The notes under the pieces: generated by a model
The model's database searches: none
The model's input: the letters and a program-made list of their open reading frames with translations, nothing else
Told to the model about the DNA's origin: nothing
Shown here: one piece after another, positions 1 to 6,931 of the stretch
How the letters are laid out: each line of letters begins with the position of its first letter
Position numbering within the stretch: the stretch's first letter is position 1
Position numbers and translations under genes: made by a program
Source of the DNA: a virus
IMG/VR virus record: IMGVR_UViG_3300034073_002088
Location: 1 to 47,210 of that record
DNA length: 47,210 nucleotides
Direction: 5' to 3' (one strand)

Positions 1-428
1 GCTGGGTTTCGCCGCGCCATATGGCACCCCTTGGCAGAGGACCCTGGTTCGCTCATGGCGGCCCGCTGGCGGCCTCATTAGGGGCCCCATAGGCACCCAT
101 AGCTACGTCACGAAGCCCCTGTCTGCGCCTTCCTATGGGCGAGCAATGCGCATCATGCGACCACGAGTGGCCCCGTGCGCCCTGTCTGGGCGACGTGCAT
201 CGCTTCATGGGCGGCGCCAATGCTATGCGCCACTATCGGGCGATGCGCCCTTGCCGATGGCCCGCATGGTGCTGCTGGCGATCTCATCCACTCGGTCGTG
301 GGATAGGCGGCGGTGGGCGGCACAACGCCGTTGCGATGATCGAATGCGCATCGATCATCCGTTGGCCCGAGGATTGCGGGGATGCAGTACTCGCAGGAGC
401 GGCATGGGCGCATGGGCGGGCCTCGATG
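1..428. other. Non-coding left edge rich in ATGGGC/GCCCAT
   Basis: No convincing gene is visible on either strand; the open frames here lack ribosome binding sites and have unnatural composition. The stretch is dense in ATGGGC or its complement (about 92-100, 135-141, 207-212, 400-418) and in short GATGCGC/GCGCATC motifs. It lies downstream of the gpZ-like gene on the minus strand. It could be a spacer, a packaging or regulatory region, or decayed sequence; nothing decides between these. Confidence 0.3.
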
Positions 429-1055
429 TTATAGACCGTAGCGCGCCTTCACTGTGGCCTCGGCCTTGCGGTACGCCTCGATCTGTCTGCGCACCTGCTC
501 CTGCCCTTCGGCTTGCAGGGCTGCCTCGTATGGGGCGCTGTAGAGCCGGAGCATCTCGGCCGGGTTCGGGCCGCGCACCGTCTCGACCTTCTTGCCGCCG
601 TTGCTGCGGAGCCTGATGAATACCGGCTTCTTGCCCTTGATCTGGAACGTGCGCCGCCCGAGACGATTGGCGTCCCAGGATAGCCAGCTGGCACCAGCGG
701 GCGTTGCGGTGCCGCCGTTGCGCGCCATTGCACCAGCACGTCCGAAGTTGGAGTACGACGCCTTGAAGTAGGCCTTCGTGATCGGGAGATTCTTGTCGCG
801 GATGCGATACGTGGCCTCAAGGTTCCCGGCGCTGGCGTTGCGATAGCTGACGCCCCGCTTGAGCCGGGACACGCCCCGGACCATCTTGGTGTCGGTCTTG
901 AGCTGGCGATGGGCCGCCGAGCCGAATTTGCGGATTGCCTTGTTGAGCCCCCAGGCGATGCGCTTGTCCATCGCCTCTTTGGGTAGGTCGGCCAACGCGT
1001 TAGCGAGGGGTTGCAGGTCCAGCTTCACGTCGATGGCGACATTGTACCCGGCCAT
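429..1055 (-). CDS. gpZ-like minor tail / tail completion protein
   Basis: This 208-aa protein resembles the prophage minor tail protein Z (GPZ) family: an N-terminal segment on how the protein acts on a set of 'ALADLPKEAMDKRIAWGLNKA'-type helices, then a basic middle rich in Arg/Lys and a C-terminal region ending in a helix. Length is close to lambda gpZ (about 190 aa). Family members act at the head-tail junction or tail end during morphogenesis. It is followed on the same strand by non-coding sequence and preceded by a 48-aa gene, so it is probably part of a late head/tail operon that continues outside the window. Family assignment is by pattern only. Confidence 0.6.
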   Translation of the reverse strand: MAGYNVAIDVKLDLQPLANALADLPKEAMDKRIAWGLNKAIRKFGSAAHRQLKTDTKMVRGVSRLKRGVSYRNASAGNLEATYRIRDKNLPITKAYFKASYSNFGRAGAMARNGGTATPAGASWLSWDANRLGRRTFQIKGKKPVFIRLRSNGGKKVETVRGPNPAEMLRLYSAPYEAALQAEGQEQVRRQIEAYRKAEATVKARYGL

Positions 1056-1073
1056 GGTCCCGCTCCGATCTAT

Positions 1074-1220
1074 TTATCTCCCTCGTCTGGAGGGCAGCAC
1101 GGTCCTACGGAGGTCTCGCGCGGCGTGCTTGGCGACGACCGCCGCCCGCTTGATCGCCTGTTGGGCGGTGCGGGCACCTGCGAGGGCTTGCTTGCGCTTC
1201 GAGCATCCCGAGCACGACAT
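1074..1220 (-). CDS. Small basic 48-aa protein with CxxC
   Basis: ATG at 1220 has a GGAG motif about 8 nt upstream and the frame ends in TAA at 1074, 19 nt before the gpZ-like start. The protein begins MSCSGCSKRKQAL and is strongly basic, with one CxxC pair and a helical Ala/Arg-rich remainder. It looks like a genuine small late gene. The IscB element ends only about 18 nt upstream, so its ribosome binding site sits against or inside the element boundary and the original 5' region may have been replaced. Function unknown. Confidence 0.55.
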   Translation of the reverse strand: MSCSGCSKRKQALAGARTAQQAIKRAAVVAKHAARDLRRTVLPSRRGR

Positions 1221-1303
1221 CAACTTTTCTCCGGGTTACCCCGGCCTTCAGGCCGGGGCGGGATAGGAGTTCTCGCATCGAGCGCGGGCTTTACCCGCCG
1301 AGA

Positions 1304-2593
1304 CTACGAGAAACTGTAGCCATCGCCACGAGCGATAGTGGTGCAGTGCTTCCAAGAAACATTCTGCACGACGCCCGTCGGCGTCTGTATGTTGAACGAA
1401 CCGCTCGCGCGGATCGCAACGCGACCGACATGGCGACCGGAGTTCTTTCCGCGCGCAACATCGGCAACCACCATGTCACCGGTCTGAAAACCGAACGCTG
1501 ACTTCCCCCGCATCAGATGCCCGCGCGGGAAGCCGTACTTATTTAGCCGTGTGCGTTGGTACGCGCCGCGCCCGGTGCATTTGATTCCAAGTGCTGGGGC
1601 CTGCCATCCTGCGAGCGCATCCGTCTCGCCGACGCAGGCTGCATCCAGGGCGTGCGTCTTGGGGATGCCAAGCCGCGAGCGGTTCCACTTTGTGCGGCCT
1701 CCAGACCCACAGCGCACCGCGAGTCCTGTTGCCTTGATCTCCTGGAACAACGCCCAGCGAGTCGAGTTGACGGCTGCTGCGTCCCGAAGCGGCGCCTTGG
1801 CCTGGATCTTGATGCGGGCCAACACCTTCGGCTGCTTGGCGAGAAATACTTCGACCGGTTGCGCGCCCTTCTTCTGATTGCACGAGACACATGCAACGCA
1901 GAGGTTGGACACGCGGTTCGATCCGCCACGAGCGCGAGGCTCAATGTGATCTATGTTGAGGGGCACGTCGGCGATGCCGCAGTACGCGCAGGCGCGACCC
2001 CACTTTGCGAGCAGGTATTCCCGGACCTCTGTTCCGGCGAGCGTCCCACGCTGATACTCGACGCCGGAGATCTCCGGGTTTTCCATAGCTTGCATGTCGA
2101 AACGCACAAGCTCTTGCGCGATGCCAGTGACGGGGCACCAGCGCCGCAAGCGCTCAACCCAAGACATCGTCGTTTCGACGCGGTGCCGCAGCGACGGCGC
2201 GAGCCAGCCCTTGGGCTTTGTCCTGTTATCGAACCGTGCCGGACGATAGCGCAGGTTCTTGCTGCGCCGACGACGACGAAATGCTGCGCGGGCCTTCAGC
2301 TTGTCGCGTATGGCCGCACCGCGATGGGCCAACTCGGCGAGCCAAAGCACCGTGTCTGGCTTGTTGCCGGCGCCGCCGCGAACAACGGCGATGCCAGTGA
2401 CCTTGCTGCCCGGATCGAGCTTGATTTCAACCGGCTGCAATTCGCAGTCGTCCTGCGTCCGATCCTTGAGGATGATCGTAAACGGATAGCGCCGGAAGAC
2501 CGCCGCCCTCTTTCTCGTCAACAAAAGCCGAGCCCGCTTTTCAGAGCACGGCATCAGAGGCCGCTTATCCGACCCGAGAACAAACACCGACAT
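1304..2593 (-). CDS. iscB: IscB RNA-guided nuclease
   Basis: This 429-aa protein has the complete IscB architecture. The PLMP motif is at residues 12-15 and RuvC-I Asp60 (KLDPGSKVTGIA). An Arg-rich bridge helix follows at about 101-120 and RuvC-II Glu161. The HNH domain has CAYC (202-205), NIDH with catalytic His216 and SCNQ with Asn239. RuvC-III has His314 and Asp317 (THALDAA). A C-terminal target-interaction region follows. IscB proteins are ancestors of Cas9 and cut both DNA strands using an omega RNA encoded just upstream. All catalytic positions are present, so it should be active. ATG at 2593 has AGGAGG 6 nt upstream. Confidence 0.93.
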   Translation of the reverse strand: MSVFVLGSDKRPLMPCSEKRARLLLTRKRAAVFRRYPFTIILKDRTQDDCELQPVEIKLDPGSKVTGIAVVRGGAGNKPDTVLWLAELAHRGAAIRDKLKARAAFRRRRRSKNLRYRPARFDNRTKPKGWLAPSLRHRVETTMSWVERLRRWCPVTGIAQELVRFDMQAMENPEISGVEYQRGTLAGTEVREYLLAKWGRACAYCGIADVPLNIDHIEPRARGGSNRVSNLCVACVSCNQKKGAQPVEVFLAKQPKVLARIKIQAKAPLRDAAAVNSTRWALFQEIKATGLAVRCGSGGRTKWNRSRLGIPKTHALDAACVGETDALAGWQAPALGIKCTGRGAYQRTRLNKYGFPRGHLMRGKSAFGFQTGDMVVADVARGKNSGRHVGRVAIRASGSFNIQTPTGVVQNVSWKHCTTIARGDGYSFS

Positions 2594-2858
2594 TGCGACC
2601 TCCTTTCTGTCTTTAGAGTTTGGCCTTGCGGCCCCAGTAAAGTTCCCCTCGACCTTGCAAAAGAGCGGCTATATTCCGAACCGTTTCGTGCCTGACCTGG
2701 CGTGTCTGCTTTCGGAATTTCCAGAGCCCGCCGCTGAGGAAGCACGGCGGGGTGGGTCTTTAACCTCTCTAAGTGCGGCTCCGGCTTGCGCCGGGGTCTG
2801 GTAACTATGGCCTCCCAGTCAGTCTCCCTCCTGGAAAGCCCCGGCCTTCAGGCCGGGG
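2594..2858 (-). ncRNA. Candidate IscB omega RNA scaffold
   Basis: IscB omega RNAs are encoded 5' of iscB, with the guide at the RNA's 5' end drawn from sequence beyond the element end. This 265-nt non-coding stretch starts with the element-end hairpin, contains further stems (for example GCCGCAAGGC near 2627-2640 and CCGGCGCAAGCCGG near 2783-2798) and ends in the AAAGGAGG that is also the iscB ribosome binding site, as in characterised examples. The guide would be the roughly 16-20 nt of minus strand immediately above 2858. Boundaries are inferred. Confidence 0.65.
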
Positions 2859-2883
2859 ATCAGTTACGGCTTTGCCTCCAAAG

Positions 2884-2912
2884 CAAAACGGCGGCCCGCC
2901 TTGGGACCGCCG
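2884..2912 (-). terminator. Rho-independent terminator (-)
   Basis: On the minus strand CGGCGG-T-CCC pairs with GGG-CCGCCG across a 5-nt loop with one bulge, followed by GTTTTG. It would end transcripts coming from about 3200 before they reach the IscB element. Confidence 0.55.
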
Positions 2913-3229
2913 CTCTCGTCTGCAAGTATCCGCAGACAATTCTCGAATGTGACCAAAACATGCCGAAGCAACGTACCGTTGTCAACGCTATGTGTTTGAA
3001 ACAAGTAACAAAAATGGCAAAGCAAGTATCCGCAAATACTGTCGTTTTACTGCTAGATGACGCGCGCACGACTGCTCGAGTGCTCCGAAGAACACGCGAT
3101 GTCTATCTGATTCGCGTAGAAATACTTTGGGATCGTTTGATCTCGAGCCGATGGCAAGGTTTTCTATCTTCCCCGGGCCTGCGCGCAACTTTATTGCGCG
3201 ATGTGGGCGTTTTATACTAGATGCTTGCT
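2913..3229. other. AT-richer region, candidate short transcript
   Basis: No convincing protein gene is seen. On the minus strand a TATAAA at about 3210-3215 lies just downstream of the operator-like palindrome at 3230-3244, and a terminator follows at 2884-2912. This would give an RNA of about 300 nt. Near its 5' end is a GCGCAA-N5-TTGCGC hairpin (3184-3200). The phrase AAGTATCCGCA occurs twice (about 2922-2934 and 3023-3035). Base composition is visibly lower in GC than its neighbours, suggesting recent acquisition or a regulatory function. It could also hold the late promoter. Confidence 0.3.
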
Positions 3230-3244
3230 TTGCACAATCCGCAA
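3230..3244. promoter_or_regulatory. Operator-like palindrome (one mismatch)
   Basis: TTGCA-CAATC-CGCAA fits the TTGCA-N5-TGCAA consensus at all but one position. It lies between the terminator of the double-HTH gene and a TATAAA on the minus strand, so it could control minus-strand transcription into 3200-2913. Confidence 0.45.
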
Positions 3245-3273
3245 AGAAAAAGGGCGGACACCGCTGCCCGCCC
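3245..3273 (-). terminator. Rho-independent terminator (-)
   Basis: On the minus strand GGGCGG and CCGCCC flank a 10-nt loop and are followed by TTTTTC. It sits 32 nt after the stop of the double-HTH gene and ends the 5092-3305 operon. Confidence 0.75.
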
Positions 3274-3304
3274 TGTTTCCGCGTCTTGATCTCGGCCTTT
3301 GCTG

Positions 3305-3859
3305 CTATCTGGGCCAGTCCTCAGGGCGCCATCCGGCCAAATACGCCTCAATGAGCCGCCGCTGGCAGCCTCTGATCGGCCTCTTCCCCGTCTCCAGGTC
3401 ATACTGCTGCTGGCGCCTCTGGGTGCCCTCGTAGCCGAGCATCTCGGCCATCTGGTCCAGGGTGAGTTCCAGCGCTGCCCTGGCCCTCTTCATCTCGTTT
3501 GGCGTCATGGCTGTCTCCTCACGTGCGGGCTGCTCGACGATGCGCCCAATAATTCTGACTCTCGACACATCGGCGGTCTGCGGCTCTTTGACAAAATTGG
3601 GCGGAGGCACGCCGAAGAACGCGGCCAACTTGCGCAGCTCGATGATGTTCAGACGGTTCTTGCCGCACATCTTGTTGCTGAAACGCTGCTCCGACACACC
3701 GAGGTGATGAGCGACGTGCTTGTTCTTGAGTCCCATCCGCTTGATGTTCTGCCGGGTCCAGTCGATGGCTGCTTGGTCCAGATTGGATGGCCGGTAGTCC
3801 GCCCATTTCACACGCTTGCGCTTCCGTTTGGGCTCGTCCGTGTCAATTCCGTCCGTCAT
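3305..3859 (-). CDS. Double helix-turn-helix regulator
   Basis: This 184-aa protein has two HTH-like segments. After a basic N-terminus (residues 11-16, KRKRKR) comes an XRE-like HTH at about 40-90 (KNKHVAHHLGVSEQRFSNKM... LRKLAAFFGV). A second sits at about 118-165 (MKRARAALELTLDQMAEMLG...). It is likely a DNA-binding transcription regulator, the last gene of the operon starting at 5092, and is followed by a strong terminator. The start is fixed by GGAGGAGG upstream of ATG 3859. The two domains might be a fusion of two phage Cro/antirepressor-type proteins; an ATG lies at the start of the second domain. Confidence 0.6.
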   Translation of the reverse strand: MTDGIDTDEPKRKRKRVKWADYRPSNLDQAAIDWTRQNIKRMGLKNKHVAHHLGVSEQRFSNKMCGKNRLNIIELRKLAAFFGVPPPNFVKEPQTADVSRVRIIGRIVEQPAREETAMTPNEMKRARAALELTLDQMAEMLGYEGTQRRQQQYDLETGKRPIRGCQRRLIEAYLAGWRPEDWPR

Positions 3860-3876
3860 GGTGTCCTCCTCCTTGA

Positions 3877-4215
3877 TCAGCGAAGCAGCTCGCCCACGTT
3901 GCTATTTCTCATCCGCAGGCGAAGATCGGCGCAGGCGTTGGCGCGGCCCATGCGGCGCGCGTTGCTTTCAAGTTGGGTTCTCATCCGCTCCATGCCGTTG
4001 GCGATGCCTGCCATGTTTGGCGCCGATGCCGGGAGGTTATCGAGAAAGGTTGAGACCTCACGGCTAAGTGGCATGCTGCAGAACTCAGAGGCTGCAATGA
4101 GCGAGCCCATCGCCTCGACGGCCTCCCGAAACGCCTTTTGGCTTTGCGCCTGGGCGGCTCCGATCCCGCCAATGAAGATTGCCGCTGCTGCGATTGATGA
4201 TTTGATGCGTGCCAT
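3877..4215 (-). CDS. Small exported (periplasmic) protein
   Basis: Start at ATG 4215, with AGGAGG about 10 nt upstream, gives 112 aa beginning MARIKSSIAAAAIFIGGIG and ending the signal at AQAQ, a textbook Sec signal peptide with an AxA-type cleavage site near residue 24. The mature part is helical with two Cys (FCSM, ACAD), which could form a disulfide. The gene lies between early regulators in one operon, so it is probably expressed on infection or in the lysogen. An envelope role such as superinfection exclusion or lysogenic conversion is possible but unproven. Confidence 0.6.
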   Translation of the reverse strand: MARIKSSIAAAAIFIGGIGAAQAQSQKAFREAVEAMGSLIAASEFCSMPLSREVSTFLDNLPASAPNMAGIANGMERMRTQLESNARRMGRANACADLRLRMRNSNVGELLR

Positions 4216-4277
4216 AGCCGTGTCCTCCTCGGTTTTTGCGCCCGGCTCCTCAGTTGAGGGCCGGGCCGTTGGTCGCG

Positions 4278-4484
4278 TCAGATATTGTGCCCGCGACGAT
4301 CCAATTCCTTGCTGATCGCATCGTGCCACGATCTTGTCCTCATCCACATGGTGTCGTCGCCGATGCGGTCCGCCGTGATGGCGTCCGCCCTGCACAGCGC
4401 GCGCAGCCGGACAAGATCCGCCATGGCGAGAGTGTGCAGCGTCTGCTTGCTGACCTTGATGCGTTTCGTCGCCACTTGAGCCAT
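4278..4484 (-). CDS. Small 68-aa early protein
   Basis: Good AGGAGG ribosome binding site before ATG 4484 and position inside a co-directional operon support this gene. The protein is helical and basic (RIKVSKQTLHTLAMADLVRLRAL) and ends in a Trp/His-containing tail. It resembles small phage early proteins of unknown function; no domain recognised. Confidence 0.55.
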   Translation of the reverse strand: MAQVATKRIKVSKQTLHTLAMADLVRLRALCRADAITADRIGDDTMWMRTRSWHDAISKELDRRGHNI

Positions 4485-4540
4485 CGTCGTGTCCTCCTAA
4501 TTGGGCTGGGAAGGCGGCGCTGAGGCCGCCTCCGTTGAGA

Positions 4541-5092
4541 TCAGGCTGCGATGAGCGGGCGTGGCTGCCATGCAGCGATCATGCGGCGCAGGTCCGCGAG
4601 GTAGGCGGCGGCCATGCCGATCTCCCGCGTCACGACGTTGGCGTGCTGGCGGTTGAGATGCGCGGCCATCTCGAGCGCGCTGGCCGATGGCATGCCGAGC
4701 TGGAAAGCCGAAGTGCGCATCGGGCGATCCCCGCAGGTGACGTAGAAGGGCCGCCCGTTGCCGTCGACCTCGATCTCGACCTTCGCGGCGCTCTTGATCG
4801 TCTTGCGGCCGACGTACTTGGTGATCTGCACCCATGCGCGCGCCTCGGTGGGCGGGGCGGTCAGGCAGCGCACCTGCGCCTCGAGCTGCGCGATGCGGGC
4901 CTCGGTCCAGCTGACCGCTTGCTTGGCGAGATCGCAGCTCTGTTCGAGCGGCAGGTGGCCCGATCCCCGGCATGTGCCGGAGAAAAAGCCGAGGGCTGTT
5001 GTGTATCCGTGGAGCGCGAGAACTCCGCGCGGGAGCTTCTGCTTGGAGCCGCAGACTTGGCAGGTGCCGGAATGCTTTGCTGCGTGTGCCAT
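4541..5092 (-). CDS. Zinc-ribbon-containing early protein
   Basis: ATG 5092 with AGGA 8 nt upstream gives 183 aa; starts further upstream lie across the promoter. CQVCG near residue 12 and a second Cys (FFSGTCRG) about 25 residues later suggest one half of a zinc site. The middle contains a predicted strand-rich region (KVEIEVDGNGRPFYVTC). It is the first gene of the operon running to 3305 and sits directly behind the promoter/operator at 5139-5189. Function unknown. Confidence 0.55.
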   Translation of the reverse strand: MAHAAKHSGTCQVCGSKQKLPRGVLALHGYTTALGFFSGTCRGSGHLPLEQSCDLAKQAVSWTEARIAQLEAQVRCLTAPPTEARAWVQITKYVGRKTIKSAAKVEIEVDGNGRPFYVTCGDRPMRTSAFQLGMPSASALEMAAHLNRQHANVVTREIGMAAAYLADLRRMIAAWQPRPLIAA

Positions 5093-5138
5093 GTTCGTCG
5101 TCCTATCGGGTTGGCGCAATGCCGTTGGCGATGACTTA

Positions 5139-5167
5139 GCTATAGTGCGTCGCAATTCTGCGATCAA
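5139..5167 (-). promoter_or_regulatory. Promoter of the 5092-3305 operon
   Basis: On the minus strand TTGATC (5167-5162) and TATAGC (5144-5139) are separated by exactly 17 bp. A diverged palindrome TCGCA-ATTC-TGCGA (5150-5163) overlaps the spacer, and a perfect operator-like site lies just upstream at 5175-5189, so the promoter is probably repressed in the lysogen. Confidence 0.65.
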
Positions 5168-5174
5168 CAGAAAA

Positions 5175-5189
5175 TTGCAGATTCTGCAA
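5175..5189. promoter_or_regulatory. Operator TTGCA-N5-TGCAA
   Basis: TTGCAGATTCTGCAA, perfect to the consensus, with a palindrome extended to 6-bp arms (TTGCAG/CTGCAA). It lies upstream of the minus-strand promoter at 5139-5167. Confidence 0.65.
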
Positions 5190-5218
5190 AAAAGATGCCG
5201 GACACTTGGCCCGGCATC
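5188..5218 (-). terminator. Rho-independent terminator (-)
   Basis: GATGCCGG and CCGGCATC form an 8-bp perfect stem with a 9-nt loop, followed on the minus strand by six T residues. It ends the ssb-containing operon immediately after the 62-aa gene, and its U-tract overlaps the operator. Confidence 0.8.
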
Positions 5219-5221
5219 GCC

Positions 5222-5410
5222 TCACACAGCCCAGCGAATCAGCACTAGCGGGCCTATTCTCCAGACCGAGCGGACCAGATACGGCTCGCTCGGCACCATC
5301 CTGCTAATTCGCCAGCCGGGCACAACAAATGCCTCCCAGGCTCCTACCTTGAACGTCCAGCCCTGCTCATCGCCTGGGCTATCGACGCGATATCCGCTGC
5401 CAAGCTCCAT
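5222..5410 (-). CDS. Small 62-aa protein downstream of SSB
   Basis: ATG 5410 lies directly after the ssb stop codon and the stop is next to the terminator, so the frame fits a coupled last gene. The sequence is beta-like and Trp/Val-rich (GWTFKVGAWEAFVVPGW). No family recognised. Confidence 0.5.
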   Translation of the reverse strand: MELGSGYRVDSPGDEQGWTFKVGAWEAFVVPGWRISRMVPSEPYLVRSVWRIGPLVLIRWAV

Positions 5411-5412
5411 GA

Positions 5413-5877
5413 TCAGAACGGAATCTCGTCGTCGATCATCTTGGGCGCGGCCTTGGCCGGTGCTGCCTTGGCGGGCGCGCTGTAGCCGGACGGCGCTTGG
5501 TGATCGGGACGCGATCCGCCCGCCTCATCTGCCCGGCTCAGCATCTGGATCGAACCGTTGAATCCGCCCAGCGTGATCTCGGTCGAGTATTTCTCGGCGC
5601 CGCTCTGGTCCTGATATTTGCGGGTCCGCAGCTGGCCCTCGACGTAGAGCAGCATCCCCTTCTTGACGTACTGCTCGACCGTGCCGACGAGCGCGCCGGT
5701 GACGACGATGTTATGCCACTCGGATTTCTCCTTGCGCTCGCCCGTCCCCTTGTCCTTCCAGCTCTCGCTCGTCGCAAGCGAGAACGTCGCCATGCGATTG
5801 CCATCGTTGAACGACCGCACCGCTGGGTCTTTGCCGACCCTGCCGATCAACGTCACCTTGTTCAGACTGCCTGCCAT
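5413..5877 (-). CDS. ssb: Single-stranded DNA-binding protein
   Basis: This 154-aa protein is a bacterial-type SSB. An OB fold spans about residues 1-110 (NKVTLIGRVGKDPAVR, FSLATSESWKD, EWHNIVV, KKGMLLYVEGQLRTRKYQD). An Ala/Pro-rich linker follows and the acidic tip DDEIPF that recruits replication and repair partners. It would coat ssDNA during phage replication alongside the primase-helicase and RecT encoded here. Length is near the usual 150-180 aa. Confidence 0.95.
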   Translation of the reverse strand: MAGSLNKVTLIGRVGKDPAVRSFNDGNRMATFSLATSESWKDKGTGERKEKSEWHNIVVTGALVGTVEQYVKKGMLLYVEGQLRTRKYQDQSGAEKYSTEITLGGFNGSIQMLSRADEAGGSRPDHQAPSGYSAPAKAAPAKAAPKMIDDEIPF

Positions 5878-6157
5878 TGTCGTCCCCCTCTTGCCCGATT
5901 GGGCCTCTCAAGAAATCTTCACCAGTTCGCTCGCCAGCGGCCGTTTGCGGGAGCCTTGGGTACCCTAGCGGCCGACCCCGCCTTGCCCGCCAGCGCGCAG
6001 CCCCAACGCGAGCAAACGGCATTCCACGGGCCAACTCGAACGCTACAGAACGCAGAACCCTTGAATTTGACCCGTGGCGGCCATTTCGATTGGCCCTAGC
6101 CATACCCACCACCACGCAACAAAACTCAGCCAGCGGCCAGCTACGGCCCGGCAATCG
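5878..6157. other. Intergenic spacer without supported gene
   Basis: I see no gene with a plausible start and composition. The open frame running through here on the minus strand overlaps the ssb start by more than 150 nt in another frame and has low-complexity Arg/Gly-rich content. GCGGCCG occurs near 5938 and 5970 and could pair. Confidence 0.35.
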
Positions 6158-6850
6158 CTATTTCGCCATGTCCCCATCGTTCCAGCTCGTAATTCCGCGC
6201 GGCCTCGGCTTGGCTTGAGCCGCCAGCCGGTAGAACGCGGCCAGCTCGGCCAGGGCCACCCGGAAATGGGCCATGATCTGCCGCGAGCCGCAGCCCAGCG
6301 TGCCCTCGAGGGCGGACGGGAACATCTCACGCCCGATGATCGCCTCGGCCAGCCACGCCGCCACGTAGTGATCCCGCGCGAACGCGCCCCGCCTCTGCAT
6401 CGCCGTCAGACGGGCGGCGCCGATATCCCGAGCCCTCACCGTCCGCGCGGCCCCTTTGCCGGTCCATCCGCGCTTCTGATCCTGGCGGGTCTGCTCGGTC
6501 GCGTGGAACCCGATGGCGTCGTAATTCATCACGCCGGACGACCGATCCATCGCCATGTCGTAGTCGAGCCTGTACATGCGGCAGACCGCCTGCTCGAGAT
6601 CACTAAGCGTGCCCCGCTGCACGAGATATTCGACAGGGCTCAGGCGATGCGGCGCGACGATCTCGATGCCGCCGAGCTGATCCTCGATGCGCCGCAGGTC
6701 CCCAACGCCCAGCGCGCCGTCGAGCGCGATCTTTGCCATTGGCGTCATCTCGGCGTGGATTGATCGGGCCGCGATGTGCTCGACCAGGGACCGCGACACG
6801 TCCTCGACGTCGGGCTCGCGGTCCCATGCGGCTGTTTGTGCTTGCGTCAC
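6158..6850 (-). CDS. Unknown early protein, possible regulator
   Basis: GTG 6850 with GGAG 7 nt upstream gives 230 aa; longer frames would run through the operator at 6875. The C-terminal part (LGCGSRQIMAHFRVALAELAAFYRLA) looks like an HTH-like or helical end, and the middle contains charged helices. It sits behind its own operator-like site, between the primase-helicase and ssb. A transcription regulator or antiterminator is possible, but I do not recognise the family. Confidence 0.5.
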   Translation of the reverse strand: MTQAQTAAWDREPDVEDVSRSLVEHIAARSIHAEMTPMAKIALDGALGVGDLRRIEDQLGGIEIVAPHRLSPVEYLVQRGTLSDLEQAVCRMYRLDYDMAMDRSSGVMNYDAIGFHATEQTRQDQKRGWTGKGAARTVRARDIGAARLTAMQRRGAFARDHYVAAWLAEAIIGREMFPSALEGTLGCGSRQIMAHFRVALAELAAFYRLAAQAKPRPRGITSWNDGDMAK

Positions 6851-6874
6851 ACGCAATCTCCGTTCCGTTGACGC

Positions 6875-6889
6875 TTGCACAATCTGCAA
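6875..6889. promoter_or_regulatory. Operator TTGCA-N5-TGCAA
   Basis: TTGCACAATCTGCAA matches the consensus perfectly. It lies 25 bp upstream of the GTG start of the 230-aa gene and just after the end of the primase-helicase gene, marking an internal regulated start of transcription on the minus strand. Confidence 0.6.
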
Positions 6890-6931
6890 TCTGTGAATCA
6901 CAAAAAGGCCCCTTGCGCAAGGAATCACTAC

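Larger units (their letters stand above)
1239..2858 (-). mobile_element. IscB OMEGA element (IS200/IS605-type ends)
   Basis: The same 20-nt perfect hairpin (8-bp arms CCCCGGCC/GGCCGGGG, loop TTCA) occurs at 1239-1258 and 2839-2858. Between them lie only iscB and its upstream non-coding region. Subterminal hairpins are typical of IS200/IS605 ends recognised by the Y1 transposase TnpA. No tnpA is present, so the element would need TnpA in trans. Exact ends are not resolved; they should lie within about 20 nt outside each hairpin. It separates the 48-aa gene from the regulatory-looking region at 2860-3250. Confidence 0.8.

Noticed and set aside
135-616. Open reading frames on the plus strand at the left edge
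   Set aside because: They lack ribosome binding sites, have unnatural Arg/Cys/Trp-rich composition and overlap the gpZ-like gene on the other strand.
1556-2695. A 379-aa plus-strand frame opposite iscB
   Set aside because: It is the antisense shadow of a GC-rich gene with clear IscB motifs on the minus strand.
5711-6154. A 147-aa minus-strand frame upstream of ssb
   Set aside because: It overlaps 167 nt of ssb in another frame, has low-complexity Arg/Gly content and no ribosome binding site.
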